In this document: piece after piece, positions 32,633 to 42,665 of the stretch
Numbering within the stretch: the first letter of the stretch is position 1
Layout: each line of letters opens with the position of its first letter
Origin: an uncultured Oscillospiraceae bacterium
Lineage (GTDB): Bacteria > Bacillota > Clostridia > Oscillospirales > Oscillospiraceae
DNA: 64,000 bases
Reading direction: 5' to 3'
Assembly (NCBI GenBank): GCA_944385445.1
Contig: CALWXF010000005.1
Location: 47,245-111,244 of the forward strand
Made by a program: the position numbers and the translations under genes
Notes under the pieces: generated by a model
Seen by the model: only the letters and a program-made list of their open reading frames with translations
Told to the model about the DNA's origin: nothing
Databases searched by the model: none

Positions 32633-34645
32633 TCAAAACTCCAAGTCATAGCTCTCCACCCGGTCCCCATCAATGTAGATGGTCACCCGCTTGGTGGTGC
32701 CAGGGCTCTGGGTCACTTCACGGGAGAAATTGCCCTGCTCATCGGCATTCCACTTGCCGTCAAAGACGGTGGTGGAGCCCAATGTCACCTTCAAATCAAT
32801 GGTGCCGGAGTAGTCGCTGAGGTCCACGGTGATGGTCTTCTTCACCGGGGCGTCTGTGGTCACCACCGGGGGGTTGGTGACCGGGGGTTGGGTGGCCTCC
32901 GGGCCAAGGCTGACCTGGAGGTCAATGGTGGTGCCGGGGTCCACCTGTGTGCCCTTTTCGATGCTCTGCCACATCACAATGCCAGCAGCATAGGTGTCGC
33001 TGTGATACTCCTTCACATTGGCCTTGAGCCCCTGCAGCTCCAACTGTGCCTTCACCTGCTCCAGGCCCAAATCCACATAATTGCCCACAGTGACCTTCTG
33101 ATTTTCCTTGCCCTTGCTGACCACCAGGGTCACCTCGTCCCCCTCTTCCAGCTCGGTATCCTTATCGGGAGAGTAGGAGATGATATAGCCCTCTTCCGTG
33201 GTGGAGGAATACTCCTCCTCTGTGACCACCTTGAGCTTCATCTCTTCCTCCAGCATCTCCAATGCACGGTCCAACGACCAACCGGTGACATCGATCATCT
33301 TCAGCTCTGTGCCGCCGCTGATGGTGACGGTGATGGTACCCTTGCCATCCTTCACCTTTTCGTCTGCCTCCGGAGTCTGCTCGCAAATCTGGTCCTTCTT
33401 ATACTCCTCGCTGAACACCGTCTCGCCCACCTCAATGGTGAAGTCCCCCAGAATGGAGGGGTCCTTTTCCAGCTCTTCCAGGGTGTAGCCCAACAGATTG
33501 GGGACAGTGTACTCCTTGGCCGGGGCAAAGATGGCACCTCGGATAACGTTAAACAGGAAAATTACAATGCCTACCACGAATAGGAGGATGGCGCCCACCG
33601 CAACCGCAATGGGCGGAAGCTTGACACGGCCTCCAAACAGCTTGATGCGCTCTGTCCGCTCCCCCTCGTCATAGTACTCGTCATCCTCGTCGTACACCGG
33701 TCCGGTGTCGTCAGAGACCGTTTGTTGCTGTTCCAACTCCCGGGCACTGGGAACGGGGATGACCCGGGTGGGCTCCTCAATATCATCGATGCGGATGGTG
33801 TCGGAAGGGACTGCATCGGGGTTTTTCTGAAATTCCGTCACCGCATCCAGCATATCCTGGGCGGAGGCATAACGCTGATTGGGATTGGGCGCCATGGCCT
33901 TCATAGTGATGGCCTCCAGGCCCACAGGAATATTGGGATTCAATTCCCGGGGCTGAATGGGAATGGAATTGATGTGCTGGATGGCAATGAGCACCGGGGT
34001 CTCGCCCTCAAAGGGCAGCCGCCCGGTGAGCATTTCGTAGAGCATGACGCCCACAGAGTACAGGTCAGAGCGCCCGTCGATGTGGCTGCCCTTGGCCTGC
34101 TCCGGGGAGATGTAGTGCACCGACCCGATGGCCTCCTGGGTCAGAGTGGCCTGAGAGGACGTCAGGCGGGCAATACCAAAGTCCGCCACCTTAATGCTCC
34201 CATCCCGTAGCACCAGAATGTTGTGGGGCTTGATATCCCGATGGATGATGCCCCGGCTGTGGGCATGGTCCAGCGCCCGCAGCACCTGGGAGATGAAATG
34301 CAGAGCCTCCTGCCACTTCAAGGGGGTGCCGCGCTTTTGCATATATTGCTTCAAGGTCATGCCATCAATGAGCTCCATGACAATGTAGTTCAGGCCATCG
34401 CTCTGGCACACATCATAGACGCCCACGATATTGACATGGGACAGCATGGCAACCGCCTGAGACTCCGCCTGGAAACGGCGGCGAAACTCCGCATCGCTGG
34501 CCAGCTCCGGCTTGAGAATCTTAATTGCCACCAGCCGGTTGAGGCGATGGCACCTGGCTTTATACACCACGGCCATGCCGCCCACGCCAATACGCTCTAA
34601 AATCTCATAGCGATTGTCGAGCATTTTACCTATGTATTGATCCAT
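32633..34645 (-). CDS. prkC: PASTA-domain Ser/Thr protein kinase
   Basis: A 670-aa membrane kinase. The cytoplasmic kinase domain has glycine loop RIGVGGMAVVYKA, Lys in VAIKILK, HRDIKPHN and DFGIAR. One transmembrane helix at about residue 350 (IAVAVGAILLFVVGIVIFLF) is followed by three PASTA repeats starting VPNLLGYTLEEL, MIDVTGWSLDRA and VGNYVDLGLEQV. A Thr/Pro-rich linker and a ~65-residue beta-rich C-terminal domain come last. PASTA repeats sense cell-wall fragments; in Bacillus PrkC drives germination signalling. GGAGG is 10 bases before the ATG. Its phosphatase is encoded just upstream. Confidence 0.95.
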   Translation of the reverse strand: MDQYIGKMLDNRYEILERIGVGGMAVVYKARCHRLNRLVAIKILKPELASDAEFRRRFQAESQAVAMLSHVNIVGVYDVCQSDGLNYIVMELIDGMTLKQYMQKRGTPLKWQEALHFISQVLRALDHAHSRGIIHRDIKPHNILVLRDGSIKVADFGIARLTSSQATLTQEAIGSVHYISPEQAKGSHIDGRSDLYSVGVMLYEMLTGRLPFEGETPVLIAIQHINSIPIQPRELNPNIPVGLEAITMKAMAPNPNQRYASAQDMLDAVTEFQKNPDAVPSDTIRIDDIEEPTRVIPVPSARELEQQQTVSDDTGPVYDEDDEYYDEGERTERIKLFGGRVKLPPIAVAVGAILLFVVGIVIFLFNVIRGAIFAPAKEYTVPNLLGYTLEELEKDPSILGDFTIEVGETVFSEEYKKDQICEQTPEADEKVKDGKGTITVTISGGTELKMIDVTGWSLDRALEMLEEEMKLKVVTEEEYSSTTEEGYIISYSPDKDTELEEGDEVTLVVSKGKENQKVTVGNYVDLGLEQVKAQLELQGLKANVKEYHSDTYAAGIVMWQSIEKGTQVDPGTTIDLQVSLGPEATQPPVTNPPVVTTDAPVKKTITVDLSDYSGTIDLKVTLGSTTVFDGKWNADEQGNFSREVTQSPGTTKRVTIYIDGDRVESYDLEF

Positions 34646-34670
34646 GGTAAATGTTCCTCCTCGTTGTGGT

Positions 34671-35408
34671 TCACCGCTGCGCCATGACAATGGTCACATT
34701 GTCCGGCGCACCGTGCTCCAACGTCATACGCATCATACTGCGGCACCGCTCCTCCAGAGGAAGCGGTTCCACCGCCTGCTCCAGCAGTTCCTGATCGGTG
34801 AGGACGTTGGTCAGACCATCGCTGCACAGCAGCAGACTGTCCCCCTCCTTCCAGGCCACATGGTAGCAATCTGCCACCACCTCCCGGTCCACACCCAGAG
34901 CTCGGGTAATCAAATTCTTCTTGGGGTGGTTCCGGGCCTGCTCCGGGGTGATGTCCCCCCGAGAAACCAGCATCTGTACCAAGGAGTGGTCGCAGCTGAC
35001 CTGCTGGATCTCCCCGCCGTGGATGTGGTAGCATCGGCTATCCCCCACATTGATGACATAGGCCTCCTGGTCTAGCAGAAGAGCCGCCACCAGGGTGGTC
35101 CCCATCCCCCGATACTGTTCATCGGTGCGGGAAAGCTGGTAGACGTGGATATTGGCCTGGGCACAGGCCTGGCGGAGTATCTGGGTGCAGTCCAGTTCTC
35201 CCTCCGGGACCCCGTCCCGGCACAACTCCTCCACTTTCGCAGCAAAGCTTTCTACCGCAATGGCGCTGGCCACATTGCCAGCCCGAGCGCCACCCATGCC
35301 GTCGCAGACCACCGCAATAGCCACCTGCTCGCTCAACTGGCGCACAGCATAGCTGTCTTGGTTCTCACTGCGTACCGAGCCGATATCCGTCATTCCAAAT
35401 ATATTCAT
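34671..35408 (-). CDS. prpC: PP2C-type protein phosphatase (partner of PrkC)
   Basis: A 245-aa PPM phosphatase that reverses PrkC phosphorylation. Metal-binding motifs are SVRSENQDSY near residue 12, VVCDGMGGARAGNVAS near 34, the LLLCSDGLTN block near 192 and the C-terminal DNVTIVMAQR. It has the compact bacterial form without extra domains. It overlaps rlmN by 4 bases and leads into prkC after 25 bases, the conserved stp-stk order. Confidence 0.96.
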   Translation of the reverse strand: MNIFGMTDIGSVRSENQDSYAVRQLSEQVAIAVVCDGMGGARAGNVASAIAVESFAAKVEELCRDGVPEGELDCTQILRQACAQANIHVYQLSRTDEQYRGMGTTLVAALLLDQEAYVINVGDSRCYHIHGGEIQQVSCDHSLVQMLVSRGDITPEQARNHPKKNLITRALGVDREVVADCYHVAWKEGDSLLLCSDGLTNVLTDQELLEQAVEPLPLEERCRSMMRMTLEHGAPDNVTIVMAQR

Positions 35409-36457
35409 AGGGCTTCGTCCTTTCCGGGCTGGAGCTGATCTTGCTGCATATGCTTCCGGCGCAGCTGACCACAGGAGGCGTCAATGTCGCCCCCCAGCTT
35501 ACGCCGCACGGTGGCTGTGATTCCCTGGGATTCCAACCGTTTCTGGAATTGCCGCACCCGGCGGCTGGGCTTGAGCGGGGACTCCTCCACATGGTTGAGG
35601 GGAATCAAATTCACATGTCCAGGCTGACCCCGCAGCAGCTTCACCAACAGATCTGCCTGCTGGTCGCTGTCATTGACTCCGTCGATCATGGCGTACTCGT
35701 AAGAGATGCGCCGCCCCGTTTCCTGGAAATACCGCCGACAGGTGTCCATCAGCAGGTCTACCCCCACGGCCCGGTTTACTGGCATCAGCTTGGAGCGGGT
35801 CTCGTCGTCGGGTGCATGGAGGGATACGCTTAGAGTTAATTGTAACCCTAACTGTGCCAATTTGTCAATTTTCTTCACCAGGCCACAGGTAGACAGGGAG
35901 ATGTGGCGCATCCCGATGTTCACCCCTTGGGGGTGGTTGACCAGGTGCAGAAATTGAATTATATTGTCAAAATTGTCCAGAGGCTCCCCGATTCCCATCA
36001 TCACAATGTTGGAAATCTCCGCTCCGCTATCCAGCTGGGTAAAAATGATCTGGTCTAAAATTTCGCTGGGCTGCAAGTCCCGGACCTTTCCGCCCAGGGT
36101 GGAGGCACAGAATTTACACCCCATATTGCACCCCACCTGGCAGGAGACACACACGGTATTTCCGTGCTGATAGCGCATAAGCACCGTCTCCACACAGTTG
36201 CCATCCCTCAGCCGCCACAGGTATTTGATGGTACCATCCAGAGCAGATTGCTGCTTGCGCTCCACAATGGGAACAGTGATGTAGCACTGTTCCTTCAAGG
36301 TCTCCCGCAGAGACTTGGGCAGGTCGGTCATCTGGTCAAAGGAGGTCACGCCACGGTGCAGCCACTGAAAAATCTGCTTGGAACGGAAGGCGGGCTGTCC
36401 CAACTCCTTGAGATATGCCCCCAGCTGGTCGGGCAGCATGGATTTGATGTCGATCAC
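35405..36457 (-). CDS. rlmN: 23S rRNA (adenine(2503)-C(2))-methyltransferase
   Basis: Radical-SAM methyltransferase of 350 aa that methylates A2503 of 23S rRNA and A37 of some tRNAs. The radical-SAM cysteines lie in CQVGCNMGCKFC. GIGEPLDN and SLHAPDDETRSKLMP are further family motifs. The catalytic C-terminal Cys is in the DASCGQLR stretch. It is 3 bases after rsmB and overlaps prpC by 4 bases. It carries no sign of being the resistance variant Cfr, whose motif spacing differs. Confidence 0.96.
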   Translation of the reverse strand: MIDIKSMLPDQLGAYLKELGQPAFRSKQIFQWLHRGVTSFDQMTDLPKSLRETLKEQCYITVPIVERKQQSALDGTIKYLWRLRDGNCVETVLMRYQHGNTVCVSCQVGCNMGCKFCASTLGGKVRDLQPSEILDQIIFTQLDSGAEISNIVMMGIGEPLDNFDNIIQFLHLVNHPQGVNIGMRHISLSTCGLVKKIDKLAQLGLQLTLSVSLHAPDDETRSKLMPVNRAVGVDLLMDTCRRYFQETGRRISYEYAMIDGVNDSDQQADLLVKLLRGQPGHVNLIPLNHVEESPLKPSRRVRQFQKRLESQGITATVRRKLGGDIDASCGQLRRKHMQQDQLQPGKDEAL

Positions 36458-36460
36458 AGC

Positions 36461-37786
36461 TTAGACCTCCTTCTTTCGCAGACGGGCCACGAAAAAGCCG
36501 TCTGTGTGATGTATATGGGGCCAGAACGTCATCATGCCTTCCTGGCGCCCAAAATGGGGCAACTCAAATGCCTCCAACGTAAATTCTGGGTGTTGCTCCA
36601 AAAACCACGCCACCACGTCCTGATTTTCCCGCTCCCGCAGGGTACAGGTGGCGTAAATCATCACCCCGCCGGGGCGCACATAGGCTGCGCAGTTGTCCAC
36701 GATGCCCTTTTGCACCTGGGGCAGCCCGTCCAGGGGCTTGGGGTCCTTGTAGCGGATGTCCGGCTTCTTTCGGATGATACCCAGACCAGAGCAGGGCACA
36801 TCCACCAGCACCGTATCAAACCGCTCCACCCAGTACTCCCGGCGCTGAGCGGCGCTTTGCAGCTGGGCCGTCAGAATCGACAGGCCCAGACGGCTTGCCC
36901 CCGCCTCCAACAGCTTGATTTTGTGGGGGTGGATGTCGCAGGAGAGGATTTCCCCCTGATTCTCCATGTCCACTCCTGCGGCAAAGGACTTGCCGCCGGG
37001 GGCGGCACAGCAGTCCAGCACCCGCTGGCCCGGCTGGACACTCGCCGCCGTCACGGCCAGGCGGGCTGCCGCATCCTGGATGTAGAAATAGCCCTTCTGG
37101 TAGGCGCTCAGCCGCTCCATGTCTCCAGTGCCAGTCAGGAGCAGGCATCCTTCCAGCCAGGGGTGGCGCTGTACCTCCACCCCGTCCCGCTCCAGCTCCT
37201 CCACCGCCTGGTCCACGGTGCATATCACCCTGTTCACCTGGGCCGTGGTGGGAGGCTGGCAGTTGTCTGCCTGTGCCCAGGCCTCCACGCCGTCCACGCC
37301 CAGCACCTGGGCAAACTCGTCCACCAGCCACCGGGGGTGACTGGTCTGGAGCGCAATGGTCTCCAGCTCGTCCTTTCCCTGGGGAGGAGACAGAGGCATG
37401 TCCCGGAGAATGCCCCGGAGTACGCCGTTGACCATCCCAGCCGCCCGGGGATTGCGGCAGTGCTTTTTGGTCAGCTGCACCCCTTCATTCACCGCCGCAC
37501 TGGGTGGAATCTTATCCATATACAGGATTTGATACAGGGAGAGGCGCAGAATGGACAACACCTTGGGTTCCAGCTTTTTCAGGCCTCCGGCACAGCGGCG
37601 TTCCAGATACCAGTCTAAGGTCATCCGGGTTTGGAGCACGCCAAAGCACAGCCGAGTGGCCAGGGCGGCATCCCGACGGTCCAGGGCGCTCTCTTTCAGT
37701 ATTCGCTTCAAATGTCCCTCAGACCAGGCCCCCTGCTTATCACAGGCAGTCAGGGTCAGCATGGCCGCTTCTCTGGCAGAACCCAT
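36461..37786 (-). CDS. rsmB: 16S rRNA (cytosine(967)-C(5))-methyltransferase
   Basis: A 441-aa enzyme with an N-terminal NusB-like RNA-binding domain (to about residue 140) and a SAM-dependent catalytic domain. The SAM motif is VLDCCAAPGGKSFAAG near 258. The two cysteines of m5C methyltransferases lie in VDVPCSGLGIIRKKPDIR and YATCTLRERENQDVV. GAGGAG precedes the ATG. It is placed between fmt and rlmN as in B. subtilis. Confidence 0.95.
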   Translation of the reverse strand: MGSAREAAMLTLTACDKQGAWSEGHLKRILKESALDRRDAALATRLCFGVLQTRMTLDWYLERRCAGGLKKLEPKVLSILRLSLYQILYMDKIPPSAAVNEGVQLTKKHCRNPRAAGMVNGVLRGILRDMPLSPPQGKDELETIALQTSHPRWLVDEFAQVLGVDGVEAWAQADNCQPPTTAQVNRVICTVDQAVEELERDGVEVQRHPWLEGCLLLTGTGDMERLSAYQKGYFYIQDAAARLAVTAASVQPGQRVLDCCAAPGGKSFAAGVDMENQGEILSCDIHPHKIKLLEAGASRLGLSILTAQLQSAAQRREYWVERFDTVLVDVPCSGLGIIRKKPDIRYKDPKPLDGLPQVQKGIVDNCAAYVRPGGVMIYATCTLRERENQDVVAWFLEQHPEFTLEAFELPHFGRQEGMMTFWPHIHHTDGFFVARLRKKEV

Positions 37787-37799
37787 AGGTAAACTCCTC

Positions 37800-38729
37800 T
37801 CAGATGGCTTCCTTTTCCTTCAGGGGGTGGCCCAGCAAAAAGGCGTGGGCCGCCATTGCTTTCTTTCCGTCCGGCTGAAGCTCTAAAATTTCCAATACCG
37901 TGCCCTCGCCACAGGCCACCCACAGGCCATGCTTGTTTGCCTTGACGCAGGTGCCAGGGGCCTGGGCTGTCTGCTCGGGTTCCACTGCCGTGCGGATGAT
38001 CTTGCATCGCACGCCGTCCACTACCGCCGTGGCGGCGGGCCAGGGGGTCAGGCCCCGCACCTGGTTGTGGATTTGAGTGGCAGTGTGGGTCCATTCAATG
38101 GGGGACAGGGCCCGGGAGAGCATAGGGGCATAGCAGGACTGGTCATCATCCTGGGGCACCGCCACCGCTGTTCCCTGCTCCAGCTGGTCCAGCACCTGGG
38201 GCAGCAGGTCCGCTCCCATCTGGGCCAGACGGTCGTGGAGCTGCTGAGCAGACTCATTGAGATCAATGGGCGTGGCGGCGCTGGCCAGCATGTCGCCGGT
38301 GTCCAGCCCCTCCGCCATATACATGATGGTCACTCCCGTCTCGCTCTCCCCATTGAGGATGGCCCAGTTGATAGGGGCCGCACCCCGGTACTTGGGGAGG
38401 AGAGAGGAGTGGACATTGATGCACCCCAGAGGGGGCAGCTGCAAAATGTCCACAGGGAGGATTTTGCCGTAAGCCGCCACCACAATGAGCTGGGGGGCCA
38501 GCTCCCGCAGCTGCTCCAAAGCGCTTCCATCCCGCAGGGTAGTGGGCTGAAACACGGGAATCCCAACTGACAAGGCATATTCCTTCACAGGAGGCGGCAG
38601 CAGCTTCATGCCGCGGTTTTTGGGCTTGTCCGGCTGGGTAAAGACCCCACACACCTCGTGGCCGTCCTCCACCAGGCGGCGCAGAGAGGGGACAGCAAAG
38701 TCCGGTGTGCCCATAAAGACGATTCTCAT
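37800..38729 (-). CDS. fmt: Methionyl-tRNA formyltransferase
   Basis: Formylates initiator Met-tRNA using 10-formyl-THF. The 309-aa protein begins MRIVFMGTPDFAVPSL. The catalytic block is INVHSSLLPKYRGAAPINWAI near 107, with ETGVTIMYMAEGLDTGDML following. A C-terminal OB domain is present. It overlaps def by 4 bases (ATGA), so formylation and deformylation genes are coupled. Confidence 0.97.
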   Translation of the reverse strand: MRIVFMGTPDFAVPSLRRLVEDGHEVCGVFTQPDKPKNRGMKLLPPPVKEYALSVGIPVFQPTTLRDGSALEQLRELAPQLIVVAAYGKILPVDILQLPPLGCINVHSSLLPKYRGAAPINWAILNGESETGVTIMYMAEGLDTGDMLASAATPIDLNESAQQLHDRLAQMGADLLPQVLDQLEQGTAVAVPQDDDQSCYAPMLSRALSPIEWTHTATQIHNQVRGLTPWPAATAVVDGVRCKIIRTAVEPEQTAQAPGTCVKANKHGLWVACGEGTVLEILELQPDGKKAMAAHAFLLGHPLKEKEAI

Positions 38730-39214
38730 GCGTCCTCGTCCTCCATGGCATCCAGCTCGTCCACCGTGTAGAGCCGATCGGTGTGCTCCACAAACAGGTG
38801 CCCGTCCAGGTGCTCCAGCTCGTGGCAGAAGCAGCGGGCCACAATGCCCTCGCCGCTCATCTCAAAGAAATTGCCGTTGCGGTCCTGAGCCCGCACGGTA
38901 GCGGTGGCGGGCCGGGTGACCACGCCGTACTTTCCGGGCACGGACAGGCAGCCTTCCAGTCCGGTCTGCTCTCCGTCCGAGGCGATGATCTGGGGGTTGA
39001 CCAGCTCCACCATGTTCTCCTGGTCATCCATGACAATGACCACTCGGCGCAGAATGCCGATCTGAGGCGCAGCCAGGCCCACACCGTTGGCCTGGGCCAG
39101 AGTCTCCTTCATATCCTCCAGCAGATCGTGCAGCTTCTCGTCAAATTTCTCCACCGGGTGGCAGGTCTTGGCCAGCGCCGGGTCTCCTTGGGTCAAAATG
39201 GTTCTCAAAGACAT
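38726..39214 (-). CDS. def: Peptide deformylase
   Basis: Removes the N-formyl group from nascent proteins. At 162 aa it has all three motifs: GVGLAAPQIG (residues 42-51), EGCLS near 86 and CHELEHLDG (HExxH-like, reading HELEH) near 130, which bind the metal. The ATG giving MSLRTILTQG has GGAGG 8 bases upstream. It sits between priA and fmt. Confidence 0.96.
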   Translation of the reverse strand: MSLRTILTQGDPALAKTCHPVEKFDEKLHDLLEDMKETLAQANGVGLAAPQIGILRRVVIVMDDQENMVELVNPQIIASDGEQTGLEGCLSVPGKYGVVTRPATATVRAQDRNGNFFEMSGEGIVARCFCHELEHLDGHLFVEHTDRLYTVDELDAMEDEDA

Positions 39215-39236
39215 TGTTAGGTCCTCCTTTGTTGGA

Positions 39237-41714
39237 TTAATCCTGAGGGTTGATATCTGCATACACCGACACGCCCCGGTTGGCCTTGTCTGTCTGGGCC
39301 TGGCGTACCATGTGGGCCACCAGTTCCCGGGCTTGTCTGGTATTTTTGGTCTGTAACGTCAAATGATAGCGGTAGCGGTTATTCACCTTCACCACCGCTG
39401 CCGGAGCGGGCCCCAGCAGGCGACACGCCATGGAGCGATACCTTGTCTGGGAGAGGATCTGCTCAAAGGCCTGGCGCAGCCGCATGCACACCCGCAGCAC
39501 CTCGTGCTCCTGGTCTCCGGTGATGTGCAACACGAAGAAGTCCCCAAAGGGGGGACAATCCCGGAGCTGGCGCATGCGGATTTCCTGGTCATAGAATCCG
39601 TCATAGTCCTGGCTGGAGGCGCACTGGATGACCTCATTGCCAGGGGTGAAGGTCTGAATAAAGGCCCGGCCAGTCTTACCGCCCCGGCCAGCCCGGCCCA
39701 CTACCTGGGTGAGCAGAGAGAAAGTGCGCTCCCCGCCCCGGTAGTCCTCCACATATAAGGTCTGGTCGGCGGCCACCGCCCCCACCAACGTCACGTTTTC
39801 AAAGTCCAGTCCCTTGGCCACCATCTGCGTACCCACCAGCACCGGGATTTTCTCCTCCCGGAACTGGGCCAGCAGCTTGGCGTGGCCCTGGACACCGGAC
39901 ACCGTGTCAGTATCCATGCGCATCACTGACACGCCGGGAAAGAGGCGCTGCAGCTCCTCCTCCACCTTCTGGGTGCCCAGCCCCACAAAGCTGTAAATGC
40001 CTCCGCACTGGGGACAGTGCTGGGGCAATGGCTGAGAGTAGCCGCAGTAGTGGCACATGAGGCGGCCGTTGGCCTTGTGGTAGGTCAGGTGTACTGAGCA
40101 CCGGGGACAGCTGGGGGACTCCCCACACTCTCCGCATACCACCATCTGGCTGCTGCCTCTTCGATTGACAAAGAGGATGGCCTGCTCTCCTCGATCTATG
40201 GTCTCTCTTAACGCCTCCACCAGGGGCTGACTGAGGGCAACGCCGTTCCCCTCTCGCAGCTGCTCTCTCATGTCCACCACCGTCACCTGGGGCAGTTCCC
40301 GCTGGTTGAAGCGATGCTCCAGAGTGAACAGGTGGTAGGTACCTGCCTTGGCGTGGTACATGGTCTCCACCGATGGAGTAGCCGAGCCCAAAAGAAGCAG
40401 AGCGTTCTCCTTCGTACATCGGAACTTGGCCACATCCCTGGCATGGTACCGGGGATTCTGCTCGGACTGGTAGGTGGGTTCCTGCTCCTCGTCCAGCACC
40501 ACAAGCCCCAAGTTGTGCACTGGGGCAAACACCGCCGAGCGGGTGCCCACCACCACCATGGCCTGGCCGGAGCGGACCCGTTTCCACTCGTCGTACCGCT
40601 CTCCCGTGGACAGCCCACTGTGGAGAATGGCCACCTGCTGGCCAAACTGGCAGGTAAATTGATCCATGAGCTGGGGGGTGAGGGATATCTCAGGCACCAA
40701 CACCATGGCGCCCCTGCCCTCCTTCAGCCCCTTGTGAATGAGTTGGATATAGACCTGGGTCTTTCCGCTGCCTGTCACTCCATACAGCAGGGCGGCAGCG
40801 GCCTGTCGGGTCTCCATCAGCGCCCACAGCCCATCCATAGCCTGCTGCTGCTGCTCATTGAGAGCCACAGAGACCGGAGGCTGGGAATTCTGTACTCCCA
40901 CCTGAGGCGGACGGCGAAACACCTCTTGCTTACGCAGAATGAGAAGCCCCTGTTTTTCCAGGGACCGCAGCGTACTCATAGAGGCCCCAGTGAAATAACA
41001 CAGCTCCTTAGCGGACACCTCTCCCATCTCGCCCAGGACTTTGACCGCCTGGTACTGGAGGGGCGCTCTCCGCCGCCGACCGGACACCTGGGCCAAGGCC
41101 TCCTCCGGCTCTACCGCCAGGGATACCCGCTGTTCCAGCTTGTCCTTCACACCGGGGATGCCATCCGCCCGGCGGACGATGCCCCCCGCCTCAGCCAAAC
41201 GGCGCAGGGCGGGCCAGGGGTCTGACCCGTCAAAGGCCCGCTGAATCTCACTAAGCTCGGCGCTGCCTCCATAGGCACACAGGATATCCGCCAGGCGCAC
41301 GGACAGACGGTCCTCCCCAGCCAACTGGTACAGAGCCTCCCGATCCAGTCCCGGAGCTATGCTCCAGCTCTCTTTCAGGGAATACCAAAGTCCGGCGGGG
41401 AGCATCACCCGGATGGCCTCGTATACGGTGCAGAAATAGTGCTCCCGCATCCACAAAGCCAGCTGAATGTTCTCCCCGGTCAGCACGGGTTCCTGATCCA
41501 GTACAGTCTGGATGGGTTTCAGCTTATCCACGTTCTCTTGCTGGCCCAGGGCCAGCACAATGCCGTCACTGAGGCGGTTGCCCCGGCCAAAGGGGACAGC
41601 CACCCGTACTCCCACCTGCACACGGGACGCCATGTGCGGGGGAATCTTATAGTCAAAGGGTCGGTCAATGGCGTAGACGGCGGCTGCCACTGCGATTTTT
41701 GCTGTCTGCGGCAC
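39237..41714 (-). CDS. priA: Primosomal protein N', replication restart helicase
   Basis: PriA restarts stalled replication forks. The 825-aa protein has an N-terminal DNA-binding domain, Walker A GVTGSGKTQVY near residue 315 and DEEQ (helicase II). Eight zinc-binding cysteines lie between CGECGESPSCPRC and CPQCGG near 530-570. The C-terminal helicase motif is GRAGRGGKTGRAFIQT. The start codon is GTG with AGGAGGAGG 10 bases upstream. An 88-base gap with a hairpin separates it from rpoZ. Confidence 0.96.
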   Translation of the reverse strand: MPQTAKIAVAAAVYAIDRPFDYKIPPHMASRVQVGVRVAVPFGRGNRLSDGIVLALGQQENVDKLKPIQTVLDQEPVLTGENIQLALWMREHYFCTVYEAIRVMLPAGLWYSLKESWSIAPGLDREALYQLAGEDRLSVRLADILCAYGGSAELSEIQRAFDGSDPWPALRRLAEAGGIVRRADGIPGVKDKLEQRVSLAVEPEEALAQVSGRRRRAPLQYQAVKVLGEMGEVSAKELCYFTGASMSTLRSLEKQGLLILRKQEVFRRPPQVGVQNSQPPVSVALNEQQQQAMDGLWALMETRQAAAALLYGVTGSGKTQVYIQLIHKGLKEGRGAMVLVPEISLTPQLMDQFTCQFGQQVAILHSGLSTGERYDEWKRVRSGQAMVVVGTRSAVFAPVHNLGLVVLDEEQEPTYQSEQNPRYHARDVAKFRCTKENALLLLGSATPSVETMYHAKAGTYHLFTLEHRFNQRELPQVTVVDMREQLREGNGVALSQPLVEALRETIDRGEQAILFVNRRGSSQMVVCGECGESPSCPRCSVHLTYHKANGRLMCHYCGYSQPLPQHCPQCGGIYSFVGLGTQKVEEELQRLFPGVSVMRMDTDTVSGVQGHAKLLAQFREEKIPVLVGTQMVAKGLDFENVTLVGAVAADQTLYVEDYRGGERTFSLLTQVVGRAGRGGKTGRAFIQTFTPGNEVIQCASSQDYDGFYDQEIRMRQLRDCPPFGDFFVLHITGDQEHEVLRVCMRLRQAFEQILSQTRYRSMACRLLGPAPAAVVKVNNRYRYHLTLQTKNTRQARELVAHMVRQAQTDKANRGVSVYADINPQD

Positions 41715-41740
41715 CTCCCGTCAACCTCCTCCTTTTGACC

Positions 41741-41782
41741 GTGAAAGGGCAAGCAGCGCCTCGCCGCTTGCCCTGGCTTCAC
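41741..41782 (-). other. Hairpin between rpoZ and priA
   Basis: Stem AGGGCAAGC/GCTTGCCCT (with outer GTGAA/TTCAC pairing) in the rpoZ-priA gap. There is no real T-run, so it may be an RNA processing or stability element rather than a full terminator. Confidence 0.5.
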
Positions 41783-41802
41783 AGGCCGTGCCTTTTGACT
41801 TC

Positions 41803-42015
41803 TTATTCCTCGGTCTCCTCAACCGGTTCCTCTACCTGCAGCTGGCCGTCGGCCACCTCACGCACAGCCAGAGTCACCGCCTTCTCCTCCAGGGGGATGC
41901 CGGTCTGCTCCGACTCGCTGGAAATCTCACGGGCACGGTGAGCCACCACGTTCACCAGCATGTAACGGCTGGGCACTTTCTCCAACAGGTCCTTCATAGG
42001 GGGATAGAGCAACAT
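41803..42015 (-). CDS. rpoZ: RNA polymerase omega subunit
   Basis: A 70-aa omega subunit. MLLYPPMKDLLEKVPSRYMLV is the conserved N-terminal helix, followed by VVAHRAREIS and KAVTLAVREVADGQL. It helps RNA polymerase assembly through beta'. Its place after gmk is conserved. The acidic tail EEPVEETEE is typical. Confidence 0.94.
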   Translation of the reverse strand: MLLYPPMKDLLEKVPSRYMLVNVVAHRAREISSESEQTGIPLEEKAVTLAVREVADGQLQVEEPVEETEE

Positions 42016-42044
42016 AATTCTTCAATCCTTTCGTTTTCTTCCAA

Positions 42045-42665
42045 TTAGTCGTTGGTGCCGATAATGCTCTCGGCCAGCTGAATTCGCTTGTTGACCCGGC
42101 AGCTCTCCGCCTCCAAGATGGACAAAATCTGCTGGGCGGCAGACACGACGTTGTCATTGACCACCAGGTAGTCGTACTTCATACACTCCCGGCATTCCTC
42201 CCGGGCTTTGGCCAGCCGTTGGGCAATCACGTCCTCACTGTCGGTATTGCGCTTGCGCAGTCTGCGGGAGAGCTCCTCCAGAGAGGGGGGGATGATAAAG
42301 ATACACACGGCCTCGGGACACTTTTCCCGCACCTTGGCTGCGCCCTGGACCTCAATGTCCAGCAGCACATCCACGCCGCGCTGCAGCTGCTCCTCAATCA
42401 CCTTGAGGGAGGTGCCATAGTAATTCTCCACGTACTGGGCATACTCCAGCAGCTCATCGGCTTCAATCATGCGCTCAAACTCTTCCCGGGAGACGAAATA
42501 GTAGTTCACGCCATGCTCCTCTCCTACTCGGGGCTGTCGGGTAGTGAAGGACACCGAGAAGTGAATGTCTCTCCGATTGCTCAGCAGCTCGGCAATCACC
42601 GTGCTCTTGCCCACCCCGGAGGGGCCGGACAGAACGATCAGTTCGCCTCTTTGTTTCTGTTTCAT
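42045..42665 (-). CDS. gmk: Guanylate kinase
   Basis: Phosphorylates GMP to GDP. The 206-aa enzyme has the P-loop [11 protein letters not shown] near residue 12. [21 protein letters not shown] is the GMP-binding region near 40, followed by [12 protein letters not shown] near 93. The chosen ATG overlaps the remA stop by 4 bases (ATGA), the usual coupling. GGAG lies about 10 bases upstream. Confidence 0.97.
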   Translation of the reverse strand: MKQKQRGELIVLSGPSGVGKSTVIAELLSNRRDIHFSVSFTTRQPRVGEEHGVNYYFVSREEFERMIEADELLEYAQYVENYYGTSLKVIEEQLQRGVDVLLDIEVQGAAKVREKCPEAVCIFIIPPSLEELSRRLRKRNTDSEDVIAQRLAKAREECRECMKYDYLVVNDNVVSAAQQILSILEAESCRVNKRIQLAESIIGTND